Assembly (NCBI GenBank): GCA_951812925.1
Contig: OX638369.1
Location: 56,682,228-56,746,227 of the forward strand
Origin: Calliopum simillimum
Taxonomy: Eukaryota > Arthropoda > Insecta > Diptera > Lauxaniidae
Direction: 5' to 3'
Length of the DNA: 64,000 bases
Below are positions 43,676-55,344 of this stretch, in pieces. The notes beneath the pieces are model-generated. The model made no database searches and was not told the DNA's origin. It worked only from the letters and a program-made list of their open reading frames with translations. A program made the position numbers and the translations under genes. Numbering within the stretch: the first letter of the stretch is position 1; each line of letters begins with the position of its first letter.

Positions 43676-46600
43676 TCAATTATTCTGCTCTTCATCATTA
43701 TCATCATCAATTTCAACAGGGACATGACCTTCAGGCATTCGTCTCATACGGTCATGAGCATACTTGTACGTCCGATTACAATTTAAAGACTTAACAACAT
43801 ATCGGTCACCGTCCAAAACTTCTGTCACTTTAAATGGACCTTTGAACTTTGGGTCGAGCTTTGTTTGATTACGTTCTTCATTTTGTAATAAAACAAAGTC
43901 ACCTACCACAAATTTGTCCAGTCTTGCTTTAGTACTATCAAATCTTATTTTATCATAGCATGCATTTTTTTCCATATTAGAGATGGCCTTATTTCGAGCT
44001 TCATCAAGGTTTACTAATGGTTCACTTGCATCAGACACTAATATTTCAATAGGTCTAGCTACTTTACCTATAAGCAATTCTAAAGGACTGTGTTTGGTAA
44101 CTCGACTTTGGGTACAATTTAATGCTAACTGAACATCAGGGAGAGCATCCTGCCAGGCGCGATTACTTGTTTCAACTGCAGTGAGCATGTTCTTTAACGT
44201 GCTCATTACACGCTCAACTTGGCCATTTGCACGAGCACTACCGGTTGCAATCAAATGTAGATTAATATTGTGTGATCTACAAAATTCACTAAATTCTCGA
44301 CTCGCGAAACAACGGCCTTGATCAGCTATAACTCGTATTGGGGCACCAAACAAAGAGATAGCTTGCTTTAATGCTGCAATGCTACTAAGGGTGTCTATGT
44401 TAGTTGTATGATACAACAAAACGTATTTTGTGAACGCATCTATCAACACAAAAACGTACTCTTTTCTGTCACTTTTTCCACTCAACTTTCCAGTCGCGTC
44501 AATATGTAAAGTGTGCCAAGGAACTGCTATTTTAGGTATAGAATGTAATTCAGCTTGGATTTTACCGGAGTGAGACTTGGAAATTTTACATGTCACGCAA
44601 TTATCCACAAATTTCCTCACGAATTTCGACATATTTTCGAACCAATAATTTTCGTAGACTTTCTCTAGGGTTTTCTCATAGCCCAAATGCATCAGTGCTT
44701 CGTGAGTGTTATTGATGATTGACCATCTTAAAGACCTGGGAACTGGGCGAACTGGGCAAACATCTTGATCTACCATTACGTTGTATTTTTCTATAAAGAA
44801 CTCCTGATAGAATGTCATAAGTCTGAGAAATGTCGTCATTTAACCTATTCTCATTTAAATCAGATACAATTTTTACAATTTCAGCATCTTGCTGTTGCTC
44901 TGCCAAAAGCCAATTATCAGACAACTCAGTTATGTTAACATACTTTGGCTCAATTTTCTCGTATACTTTAGCAGAAGAAGGTAGTGAATTCCTTGAAAAG
45001 AAGTCTGCATGACACTTGTTATTTCCTTTTCTATAAACAACCTCAAATTTAAAAGCCTGTAAGAAAGCCCACCACCTGTGCACTCGGGGAGTAAGGTCAA
45101 GTTTTTTACGTGAATCTTGTAAAGAGTTACAGTCAGTAACAACAACAAAGCTACGCCCGTGTAAGTAGTGTCTAAAATGCTTAATTGCATTGACAACAGC
45201 AAGAGTCTCCAACTCGTACGAGTAGTACTTGGATTCAGCAGACGAAGTACGCTTGCTACAAAAGATTTTGTATCTTTTTTCTGCATTAAAACAGCACCGT
45301 ATCCAATAGCACTAGCATCTGTGTGAAGCTCTATTGGACATGAAGGATCAAATATTGTTAGTACAGGCTCAGAAGTCAATACTAATATTATTTGCTGTCT
45401 TATAGCTTCATGTACAGGTTTCCAATCAATTTTACTCTTACTAGACGTCAAAGTATACAATGGAGCCATAATTTGAGAAAACTTAGGAACAAACTTCCTA
45501 AAGTAAGATGCAAGTCCTATAAATTGCCGTAACTGAGTAACAGTTTCAGGTGGAGGCAGAGCTGTTAAAGCTTCAATCTTTTTGGGGTTTGGTTTCATCA
45601 CACCAGCACTGACCTCAAAACCAAGGTATTGTACTTTCTGTTTAAGGAAAGAACACTTTTTCAGATTCAGTGAGAATCCTTTATCGGTGAGCACTTGAAG
45701 TACAATACGGAGTCTTTCCAATGCCTCTTCAGCATTATTGGCTACAATAAGGATATCATCCATGTACACAACAACAAAAGAATTGACCAAATTACCTAAA
45801 GCATTCATCACCGCACGTTGAAAAACTGACGGTGCATTTCTGAGACCAAATGGCATGGTCATAAATTCATATTGACCGTCAGGGGTTACAAAAGCTGTAT
45901 ATTCAATTGAGTCAGAATGGATAGGTATTTGATGAAACCCTGAAGCCATGTCTAGGCTAGTAAAGAAATAAGAACCATGCAGGCGGTCAGTTTGATCTGA
46001 AATGAGCGGTAATGGAAATCTGTCTGGAATAGTATTATCATTTAATTCACGAAAATCCACACACATGCTATCCGAACCGTCTTTTTCCTTCACGAGAAGT
46101 ATGGGACTCGCAAAAGGTGATGAACTAGGACGAATAATACCACAATTTAAAAGTTCATTAATTCTATCTCGAACAATACTACGCTCTTCGATACTTAATC
46201 GATAGGGTCGTCTATAAACTGTTTTGTTAGGATCTTTAAGTCGTATCTGCATTGGTGCTGTATCAGCATGAGAGCTAGGGATTCCCGTTATAAAATTCCG
46301 TTTGAAAGAATTCAAAATATCTATCAACTTTGGTTTAAGATCCTGGGAAATGTCTGTACCTACTAAATTAAAATTTATAATTTCAGGCGGAATTGCTTCA
46401 CAAGAATAAACAAAATTTACCTTACTGAAACATAGTTTGTCTGAGGTCATATGCACAGCAACACCTTGATTAAGAATTTCGCGACCAACTATTATTTTAT
46501 GACGCAAATACGAATCTGGCAAAACATGAAACAAAATTTCGCAAACAATGCCATCAACTTCAATAACCGTAAGAATTTGAATTGTACTGTTTACACTCGT

Positions 46601-46720
46601 TTGTCCGATTCCTATCATTGTCACTACATTAAAACTACGTTTACCACGAAATTTAGAACTCACTGATTCTTGAATCAACGAACATTCTGAACCAGAATCA
46701 TAAAAAATACAAATTTCTCA
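43676..46720 (-). pseudogene. Pol polyprotein: protease, RT, RNase H, integrase (two frameshifts)
   Basis: Sense order: protease active-site DSG at about 46705-46695; RT with LDMASGFHQIPI and VVYMDDILIV (about 45755-45775); RNase H with LHTDASAIGYGA and a DCNSL motif; integrase with an HHCC zinc finger (HEALMHLGY ... CVTC), then the DDE core with HIDATG, VIADQGRCF and GQVERV, then a C-terminal domain FVVGDFVLLQNEERN and FKGPFKVTEV. The frame is broken twice: about 45259-45262 by one missing base in a T/A homopolymer, and at about 44740-44760 next to a local repeat of CCCAGTTC. No other damage is seen. The frameshifts may be sequencing error or real inactivation. Confidence 0.9.
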
Positions 46721-47709
46721 CCAAAGTGATGCAATGCTCCAGCAGGTGTACCGACAACACATAAGTCCTCTCTTCGATCAGTTAAAGAAACTCCATCACT
46801 ATCACCAATTCTTTTCCGCACAATTTTGGGGCAGCTGGATGCGTAGTGACCAGTATCTTGACAATTGAAACAGGTAACACTTGGCTTCACTGGATTTTTA
46901 AAATTATTATTGTTGCTCAAATTTGCAACATGTGTGTTGATGTTTTTAAATCTGCATTGCAATGCCTTATGTCCGGGCTTGCCACAATTAAAACATTGCA
47001 CGCTTGATGATGATGTTGACGCCTTGTACCTTTTTGTGTCAGGACCACTTACATCATTCTGCGTTACTGCTTTCTTCTTAAGGAAAGTCATAGCCTTCAG
47101 CTCTTGTTGTAGCAGATTTCTTGTGCCAATATCTGTAGTAAAAGTCAAACGATGCACTCTAGGCTCAAACTGAGAAATATGGGCTAACACTGTGGATACA
47201 GCTATCTGCTCAGTAGACAAGTTTTTCCATCTAGCCATCAAAGACGTTAGCAGGGTAGCAGCATATGCAGATAGGCATTCACTGTCCTTAGGTCGACTGT
47301 TGTTTAAATTCATCAAAAATGCAGCTGCGGTTTCGGGGCAATCGTATCGCGCAGAAAAAATTTCCTTAAATTCTGCCCAGGTCATTTCTGAATCTGACAC
47401 TTGAGATAGCCAGACGGATACCTGCCCTTTGAGAGCACGACTTAGAATATTCATCAAAGAGGCATTTTTCAGAGACTGCTCAGAGATGCACATGTCCGCC
47501 ATTGCGATCCAAGCTCGAGCGTCAGCATTCTCAACATCTGGGTTGAATTCCGGCAAATACGTATTAACGCTGGACGATGGCTTGAGTGCTTCTACAATGG
47601 CCAAAAAGCTACGATTTTGTTGCTCGAACAATAGGCGCCATTTTTCTTCGCTTGCATCTTGTAGGGAATTTTGAGTCAATCCCACTTCTGATGTCGTATT
47701 TTCATCCAT
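46675..47709 (-). CDS. Gag polyprotein, 344 residues
   Basis: Intact frame starting MDENTTSEVGLTQN. The central region with RAWIAMADMCISEQ and WAEFKEIFSARYDCPETAAA is capsid-like, and two CCHC zinc knuckles follow, CFNCGKPGHKALQC and CFNCQDTGHYASSC, for RNA binding. The initiator ATG (47709-47707) lies inside the 5' LTR, and codons 6 to 11 overlap the primer-binding site. The end overlaps the protease, which is in the -1 frame; a run of six T at the overlap could permit slippage. Confidence 0.92.
   Translation of the reverse strand: MDENTTSEVGLTQNSLQDASEEKWRLLFEQQNRSFLAIVEALKPSSSVNTYLPEFNPDVENADARAWIAMADMCISEQSLKNASLMNILSRALKGQVSVWLSQVSDSEMTWAEFKEIFSARYDCPETAAAFLMNLNNSRPKDSECLSAYAATLLTSLMARWKNLSTEQIAVSTVLAHISQFEPRVHRLTFTTDIGTRNLLQQELKAMTFLKKKAVTQNDVSGPDTKRYKASTSSSSVQCFNCGKPGHKALQCRFKNINTHVANLSNNNNFKNPVKPSVTCFNCQDTGHYASSCPKIVRKRIGDSDGVSLTDRREDLCVVGTPAGALHHFGEKFVFFMILVQNVR
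47678..47691 (-). other. Primer-binding site, tRNA-Leu-like
   Basis: The sense sequence TCAGAAGTGGGATT directly follows the 5' LTR (which ends CGACA). It resembles the complement of a leucine tRNA 3' region, starting a few bases in from the CCA end, as reported for mdg3/micropia-like elements. It is coding (gag). Confidence 0.65.
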
Positions 47710-47962
47710 TTTTAATTATTTTAACAAAAACTTCGTATTTTCTTTTAAATTTAAATTATTTTATTTTTTAAAATTCAATTTGAAAATTATTTTTTTTGAA
47801 TTTAAAAACGAGGCAGTCTCGATCTCGCCACTACCGTTTTTAGAATAATTTTATATGTTGCTTTCTCAAAATTATTCAGTAGCGCCAGTCGATTCCACCC
47901 AAGCTTTGACATAAGAGTCGCCGCTTGTCGTTTTGTATTTAAAAGTACACAGTACTACGGCA
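47692..47962 (-). repeat. 5' LTR (271 bp)
   Basis: Identical to the 3' LTR. The gag ATG is 18 bp from its inner end. Immediately outside it is CATA, matching the left flank. No clear TATA box was checked. Confidence 0.95.
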
Positions 47963-48760
47963 CATATATAGAGAGAAAAAAATGTTCTAAAATCAAGCTC
48001 AAATCATTCTTAATTGAAATATTCAGAATTAAGCTCAATATAGCACAAAATCATCCCAAAATATGCTAAACTTTTTCGCTATTCGAGCTCAAATTTGGGC
48101 ATAATATAAATTTTGATAATTGAGTCCAATTGTGGTCATTCATTGGTCATGCATGCCATTCTGTAGTTGTTTATTAAAAAAAAAAAAAAAAAATATTCCT
48201 GTTTGTGGTTGATATCAAGGCCTTTTTTGCTGCATAATTTTATTCTGTGCGTTTATGATTCTCAATATGTTTATGTCAATTATTGCTTAAATAATTTCAG
48301 CTCGATAACACTTTTTGTCGTAGAAACTACTACTACCGACATCCCATAATTGGAGGCTACGATGTACTGAGATGTCGTTATTGACATTTTGGTAATTGAT
48401 TTTCGACAATGAAACAACATTTCTAGCATTGGTCAAAAATGGGCATATTCATGTTTTGATAAGTAAGCGAAAAAGGGTTTAAATTAAAAACAAATGAACA
48501 TATTTACTTTTTTGAAAAACAATCACATTACCAAGAAAATTATGTCTAAACTGAGAATCCCACCCAAAGTTATTTGGTTTGGGATTGTTTTCAGCTGAAA
48601 GTTCCCTCCCTATAGTGATAGTAAGTATAACCTCTGAGCAAAAACAAGATGAATTCGGATAAGAGGGCGTGGTATCTCACATATAAACAAAAGTTCCAAA
48701 ATGCTGCACCGAAACCTTTTTTTTTTTGTTGTACCGAAACCTTTCAGTCTAGAACTCAAG
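47963..48760. other. Intergenic, no gene seen
   Basis: AT-rich sequence with an A-run (about 48175-48193). Ends in a region that shades into the tandem repeat at 48764. Confidence 0.4.
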
Positions 48761-48763
48761 ATA

Positions 48764-49290
48764 TCACTAGTGACGTTTTGCGATCGTTTTCGAAAAATCT
48801 TGGACATACCATAGCGAAGCATTTTACGAAATCTTATAATTTGCGTCAAGTAGTGTCAGTATTATGACAAATTTGATTTTCATAGGGCGTGGCACTGTCT
48901 ATTTTTTCAATTGAAAATTATTTCTCCAAATGTCCTTTACATGTGTACCAGATTTTGTCTATCTGCGTCAAGCAGTTTCTGAGATATGATTATTCGGCAT
49001 TTAGTAGGGCGTAGCACCGCCCACTTTTCTAGTGAGAATTATTTGCTCTAATTGCCTTAGCATATGTACCAAATCATATCTATATGCGTCAAATATTGTC
49101 AGAGAAATGAAGAATTTATTTTTTTGAGGGCGTGGCACCGCCCATTTTTCCGGTGAATATTATTTGCCCTGATGATTTTTACATATTTACCAAATCTCAT
49201 TTATTTGTGTCAAAGAGTTTCGGAGATATGATTAGTTATTTTTTTGGGGGGCGTGGCCACACTCACTTTTTTAGCCCATAACTTAGCGTT
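48764..49290. repeat. Tandem repeat with GGGCGTGGC, 121-122 bp period
   Basis: gggcgtggca words at 48885, 49007, 49128 and 49249 begin near-identical units containing caccgcccatttttc, gaattatttg, taccaaatc, gcgtcaa and gagatatga. The first unit upstream is degraded. Same family of words as at 21.7-22.6, 32.2-32.8 and 56.8-58.2 kb. Confidence 0.85.
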
Positions 49291-50270
49291 TTTTTGTACT
49301 AACACAATGTAACAACTTCTTAAAAAACGGTTAGTTAGTTTCCGAGACAATAAGGGACAAATACACAAGCAAAAAAAATCTAGTTTTTACAAAGCTGATT
49401 TTCATAATTTTGTCATAACTTGAAAACTATATGAGGTATCTCGATATTTTTGACATTTTTGAAATCAGCGGGGTTAAGTTATTAGAAATTGATACCCATT
49501 TTGAAAAAAAAAATCCGACCACGCTCCAACTTTGCATGGGAGGTAGGCGTGTCCGTCGGCGGATTTAATTCATATTTATAGATTTTTATTATTTTAATGT
49601 TAAAAACATCTGTACAAAATTTCAAGAGCCTAGGTCTTTTATTACTATTTATGACCGCCATTCCAAACAAACCCTCCCACTGTGCGTCAGTATAATGATA
49701 ACAATATCTTTCTTTAAGGACAAAATGTCTCAAGTTTTTCATCAGAACTGTGGAGTTATTTTCGACACGAGGGCCCATTTTTCCAATTCAGCTTAATTTT
49801 GTTTCAATATTAAAAACTTTATAAATTTTATTAGAGTAGTTTTAATAATTAACGAGATACATATAATGTGATACAGTTTAAAAGGCGTTTATAAATTTTT
49901 AAACAAATGCTTGCTTACAAAATGCTATAGATTAGCACTAACTCTATCAAAAGGAATTTTCCTCAGCACTAGGGGAGTGTTTGATCTTTATGCAATGAAA
50001 CTTAAATGTAGGGAAGACACTCATTTACTTTTCCATTCTTTGATAATGCGAATCATATTTACATGGTCAAAAAATGATCTATTAAGTATCTTGTTTCCGA
50101 AAAAAGCTCCAGCTTCTCGCTGACTCTAGTGGAAATCTTTCTCGCCAATCATTATGACTAACACTTAGCTGCTCTGTATTTAAATGTACATTAATTCTTT
50201 TCAATTTTACTTTCCAAAAAACATTTCACAGAAATTCTTTTTCATACTCTAGACTATTCTTAAGCTAATA
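49291..50270. other. Intergenic, no gene seen
   Basis: AT-rich; ggtaggcgtgtccgtcggcg (about 49545) again belongs to the GGCGTGGC repeat family. No coding features. Confidence 0.4.
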
Positions 50271-51021
50271 TAGGGCAAACGCGGGAAATGTGGCACCCCT
50301 GGGTGATATGGCACCCCTACAAATTTCAAAACTTGCAGCTTTCATAGCATTTAAATATGAACAAAGTTTAATTAAGCTGCGCGAGAGACTTCGTGGTGAG
50401 TACTTCGTCTGGCTTTAGTTGCAATTATCACTAGTGTGTGGGATTTTCTAAATAATTTTGACTTCTGTTTTGCATATATTTCGAGAGGCAGCAGAGCAGT
50501 GAGTATTTAATACAGCTTTATGGTGCACATATCAAAACAAACAGAATTGAATGTGATTTCGTTTTCGGATGAATAAGAGCGCACGTAAACATATTTTTTC
50601 GTTTCGTGGCATTTTTACTCAGTATATACCGAAAGGGAGATATGGCACCCCATTACTACTGGTGATATGGTTCAGCTAGCATTTCTACCTTTGCATGTTA
50701 TAAGATATTTGGGATTACAAATATGAAGTGCTTGAATTTACAGGCACTCCAGAATCGCAGAATTTCGGTCAGGTAGGACCTTTAGTTCAATTTGAAATAA
50801 TAATTTAAGGTTTCCCTTATATGTTAGAAAAACTTGAGAAAGCTTTGAATACAAGTGACACACCGCAGAAATAATGTTCAGTGACATCTCGCCTGTACTA
50901 ATGACTTCGAAAAACCCTTAGCTGAACAAAAGAAAATAAATGGCAAGAATTCTAATCATTTAATCCAGCAGAAAACGAAAAACTCGAAGCGGAAAACACA
51001 ACCAATGCAACGTTACTATGA

Positions 51022-51225
51022 TTGTTCCAAAGAAGAGGTGTTATCAACATAAATTGGTTACTACTTAGTTATGATTCTTCCGATGAATGTGAAGGTAATA
51101 TTCCAAGATTTATCTGCATTAGATGTGGAGAAGACTATGCACAAATCACTAAACCAGATGATTGGATCCAATGCGTAATGTGCCGTATGTGGTCACATGA
51201 AACATGTACATTAGACTGCTTCAGG
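51022..51225 (+). pseudogene. PHD-like zinc-finger fragment of a transposase
   Basis: The frame has FICIRCGEDYAQ then KPDDWIQCVMCRMWSHETCT, a Cys/His zinc-binding pattern (C-x2-C ... W-x2-C-x2-C-x2-W-x-H-x2-C) seen at the C-terminus of insect pogo/jerky-like transposases. It is cut off where the MITE begins at about 51223, so it is a broken remnant. Confidence 0.6.
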
Positions 51226-51809
51226 TGTCAGCGTTTACAAATCACTGAGCCAAGCGCATGCAGCTCAAAATTACAACAATCACAAAAACAATTTTTTGTT
51301 GTTTTTTCATGCCTCGTTTACAACAACAATATTTCAACAATTTTCAAAATTTCTAAGAACTAGAACACACACAAAAAGTAGGGGTATTCATACGTTGATG
51401 CGCAATGCTCTTGCGTCGTTGCGGAAGTGCGGTTTGCGAAAGTTTGACATTTGTAAAACAACAAACACATTGCCGAAAATTTCGCACTACTTCTGCAATT
51501 TCTCAAGATGGAAATATTCACATTGAACGTTCAGGCGTTAGTGCGTAAAAGACTTGCATTTTCGCAACTGCGCATCAACGCATTAATACCCATATTGTTT
51601 GTTGTTTTTGTTTTTGATGCGACGTAGTCGTTGTTGTTGTTTTATGTTGGTTCGAGTTCAATTTTGTGTGTACGCAGAAAAAGCAACAAAAACACGAAAT
51701 TTAGACGAGCGTGAAAAAAACAAAAATTATTTCTGTGAATGTTGTACAGAAATATTGATGTTGTTGGTCGTGCCAAAATTGGCTCACTTTTGTTCTACGC
51801 TGACACCCT
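51223..51809. mobile_element. MITE with AGGTGTCAGCG ends, copy 2
   Basis: AGGTGTCAGCGTTT at the left and CTACGCTGACACCCT at the right, with aatcactgagccaagcgca as in copy 1 (26274-26675). It is longer because a second MITE lies within it (51381-51592). Confidence 0.82.
51381..51592. mobile_element. Nested MITE, GGGGTATTCATACGTTGATG ends
   Basis: GGGTATTCATACGTTGATGC and the inverted GCATCAACGCATTAATACCC bound 212 bp, with TA on both sides. It sits inside the MITE at 51223-51809. The interior also has words gcgtcgttgcggaagtgcgg with partial inverse partners. Confidence 0.75.
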
Positions 51810-52419
51810 AACTTTAAACTAAACACAGTTTTTTCAAGTCTTAAAACGATCTTAAACTTTTTTTCATGAAAAATTTCATGTTCTTTCTAATGGTAGTAGC
51901 CTCATTTGTCTGCGTTTTCTCTTTCACGAGATGTGTACAAAAGTGTTTAGAAGAGTACTCTTTCACACTTAAAACAAAGAAATGCGATGCGCCACCAGTA
52001 AAAATTAATATTATGGGCTCTCCTTGCATCAGAATTTTTAGTTTCTATCGATTTAACAAAAAAACTTGTTGGAAAGCAAATCGGAAGCAAAAAAAAAAGT
52101 ATGAAGCAGTCTAATGTACATGTTGTACGAAAAAAATACAACATCTGTGGCAACAAAAACTTAAAAGCCACCTAGGGTGCCAAAGCACCCATGATATGGT
52201 GCCATGTCACCCATACTCTCGAGTGATTTGGCACTTTATAGCATTTTTTTAAAACGGAAAAATAAACATGTTTGCAATCATTTTTATTCTAGTTGAAGTC
52301 CTTTTTTTTGTTATAAATTAATAAACGTATAAATTTGTGCTTAGTTTGTTAAAAATCTCTTATAATTCTGATTTTAAAGCAGTTTAACTAAAAGGGTGCC
52401 ATATTTCCCGCGTTTACCC

Positions 52420-54130
52420 TAGGCAAAATCGAAATCCCGGCACTTCCATCTTCACTACTTTTTTAATAAGATGAAATTTCACAGAATTATGATGCTTTTG
52501 TCAAAACTGGGTAGATTTAGGGTCACCCACCTCTTACATTATTTTGTTCATTTGAGAGTTCTTAGTAATAGCTGTTGAATAACTTAGATTTCTACAAAAA
52601 AATCATTATATTGACACGTGTAATATTCCTGAAAAGTTTTAATTATTCAGAATGTATTCCATTTCCAGTATTAACATATAAATACTTGAAATTGCAAACA
52701 TAAAATATTATCATTAAGTAGAATTTTAACAACATTAAAAACATCAACTACTAATAAACAAACTGTATACATAGGAAATGCTTTTCAATTACTTACAAAT
52801 TTCCTTTGAACTGAATTCATAAAGTTCATTGCAATTTTTCACTTCAAATGGCAAAATAACAACAGTCGCAATTTCACCATCATCAACCAACACCATCACC
52901 ACCCACAAGTGTTAACGCCCTGTAATTCACCAATCTTCCCCAATCGCTCGAAAACGAAACAACCAACCAATACCGCTCTCTTCCTTTGTGACGTTGCCAA
53001 GATGCTCTCGCTTCGGTGTTATTGACCCAAAAGCGATGTTGATGGTGATGGTGCATGATGGCAACAACGAACCAAACCACAGTCTGAAATGCTTTTAATT
53101 CAATGTTTACGATGGTTCAATAAAAAAGTTTTCCAGACAAGAAAAACAGCGTCACTTTGTTATATCGCTTTATTTTTTTATTTATTTATTTTGTTTAATA
53201 AAATTTTGCATATTCATTTATCACTCGCATATATCACACTGACAATCAGTTGTGTGACCAGAGTAGTGTCAATGAAAAATGTGAATTGTGAATTGCATTT
53301 TAATTTTGTTTTATTTTTTTTTTTTTTTGCAATCACCTTTAGAAAGCTTCCGTAATATACATATCAATTTCTCATACTTTACACAAATTGAGCAATCAGC
53401 AATAAATTATACTTAAATTAAAAACTTTTGTGTTTTGTTTTTGTTTTGTTTTTTAATTTTTTGAGAAACTGTAAGTGATACCGCTTATAATTGGCAATTA
53501 TAATAGTCATCTTGCGAATTGTTTTAAAATTGTTTGTGATACTTTAGAACGTAGAAACATTTCAAGTAGGCAGCTGCCAGTAACTGTTTTGAATACAATA
53601 CTTCACGTACATAAATCTCAATTTACATATTTTTCGTTAGTTGTCAGTTGAATGATGATGTTCCGGAAAATTTCAAATATCACAACCAACCACCATATGC
53701 ATTATGGAAATGTTCTATTGTTATTATTTTTATTGTTATGAATAGGATGCATTTTGTTTTGCATTTTTGATTTCTCAGCATCACTAATTAATGTAGTTAC
53801 TAATTGCATATTAAGGTTTCAATCTTGAAGACAGTACGGAATGCCAATGATGTGTGTTTAATCTAACTGCTGACCTATCATTTATACAAAAATGAAGTGT
53901 ACAAGGGTTGGAATATTAGAACTATTTACAGAATAAACTTACAAACTTAGTATTTGGTTGAGCAAACAAATTAAGGATTTGTTTTTCAAGCTGAAGGCTA
54001 TTTTCTTTAATGAAGTTTTGTTTGAAAACAAAATAGTTTTTTTTTAAATAATGAAAATATTTTGAGGAATTGGAATGCGATGAAAAAATGTTTGCCTGAC
54101 TCACACTTCAGTGTTCCTAAACTAGCGATA
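52420..54130. other. Intergenic, no gene seen
   Basis: AT-rich. The minus-strand frame at 52883-53080 has a His/Gln run (HHHHQHR) but no support. Poly-T runs and simple sequence. Confidence 0.4.
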
Positions 54131-54132
54131 TA

Positions 54133-55343
54133 CAGGGTGGCTGATTCGAACTGTTACCAACTTCAGATAGACTTATCTGACAGATGGAACATGACAGCTG
54201 TCTAAAAATTGGCATGATGTTAGTTCATTCTATTGTCAACAAGTAACCAAAAGCATTTGCGCGTCAATTTATTGAAAATAAAAAATTTTCGAAATGGAAT
54301 TCAAACGTAATAGTGTGATTGCTCTTTATTTGGCTGGAAAATCGCAACCAGCAATTGTTCGTGAGCTGAAACATTTAAAAGTGAATAAAATGTTTGTGTA
54401 TTGGACCGTAACACGTTACAATGGTACCGGCAGCGTTGCCAAACGACATGGCGGTGGTCGGAAAGGTGAAGGCCAGAATTGTGCGAAATCCGAGACGCAG
54501 TGGCAGACAAATGGCTGCCGAGCTGAAAATATCGCGTGAACGAATGCAACACATATTGTCAAACAAGCTCGGACTAAAGGCCCTCAAGTTCCAAAAGGCG
54601 CATGATCTCACTCCTGCTCAAAAAAAAGTTAGGCTCGATAGAGCCAAGGAGTTGTTGCGCATGCACGCCGCCGGAAATCTGTCACAAATTGTCTTCTCTG
54701 ATGAGAAAAATTACTGTATCCAGCTATATGTAAACAAACAAAATGATCGGGTTTACTTGACAGAGAGGTCCTACGAAAATTTGAATGTTCGTTTGGACAC
54801 CAGGACGCAGGCACTACCGCATGTGATGGTTTGGGCTGCAGTGACTGCTGATGGGCGCTCACCACTCGTTTTTTTGGCCGCTGGCGTCAAAGTAAACGCC
54901 CAGGTGTATCGTGAATCAGTGTTGGAGGGTGCTTTACTACCGTGGGCACGCAAACATTTCGGTCGCAAGCCATGGACATTCCAACAAGACTCGGCACCGT
55001 CACACAAAGCTCGTGTGAATCAAGAATGGTTAGAAAAAAAGTTCCTAGCTTCATTTCTGCTCAACAATGGCTCTCAAATTCGCCTGATGCGAATCCGCGG
55101 GATTTCTCAATCTGGGGTATGTTGGACAGGAAGGTCTTGACTAAAAAATACCAGAGCGTTGATGCGCTAAAAGTGGCCCTTCAACGAGAATGGCGCAAAC
55201 TTCCACAAAATCAAATTCGTGCAGCATGCGATCTTAAAATTTGAACATTTCCTAACAATTATAGCGTTTGATCAATAAAATCTGTGCATGGAAACTAAAA
55301 ATATAGTCTTTTGAATTGGTAACACTTCGAATCAGCCACCCTG
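54133..55343 (+). mobile_element. Mariner-family (DD37D-type) element, copy 2, internally deleted
   Basis: CAGGGTGGCTGATTCGAACT and the inverted TTCGAATCAGCCACCCTG have TA flanks. It is the same family as 4428-5744 (about 106 bp shorter). Orientation is opposite to copy 1. Confidence 0.93.
54294..55244 (+). pseudogene. Mariner transposase, deleted and frameshifted
   Basis: Starts MEFKRNSVIALYLAGKSQPA like copy 1. Relative to copy 1 a stretch of about 36 bp is missing near 54463 (between HGGGRK and KVKARI), and one A-run base is missing near 55038 in the codons for WLEK. The C-terminal end is replaced: after QIRAACD the frame reaches a stop (LKI) instead of continuing to the conserved end. 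The Asp motifs VFSDEKNY and FQQDSAPSH remain. Confidence 0.88.
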
Positions 55344-55344
55344 T

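Larger units (their letters stand above)
42796..47962 (-). mobile_element. Gypsy-type (mdg3/micropia-like) LTR retrotransposon
   Basis: Two identical 271-bp LTRs bound a minus-strand gag-pol unit of 5.17 kb. The 4-bp target duplication is CATA on both sides. Order along the sense strand: LTR, primer site, gag (two zinc knuckles), protease-RT-RNase H-integrase, 600-bp 3' region with hairpins, LTR. No env-like frame is present, so it is a retrotransposon and not a retrovirus-like errantivirus. LTR identity means a recent insertion. Clade is inferred from primer type and organisation. Confidence 0.95.
50273..52419. mobile_element. DNA transposon with GGGCAAACGCGGG ends, pogo-like, deleted
   Basis: GGGCAAACGCGGGAAATGTG and the inverted CATATTTCCCGCGTTTACCC are the ends, matching at about 24 of 26 positions, with TA flanks. 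The words gatatggcacccc and gtgccatgtcaccc recur near both ends. The interior keeps a PHD-like coding fragment, and a MITE (51223-51809) was inserted beside it. Coding for the catalytic domain is missing. Confidence 0.75.

Noticed and set aside
42796..47962. Endogenous retrovirus with env
   Set aside because: No third frame is present between integrase and the 3' LTR; the space holds hairpins and AT-rich DNA.
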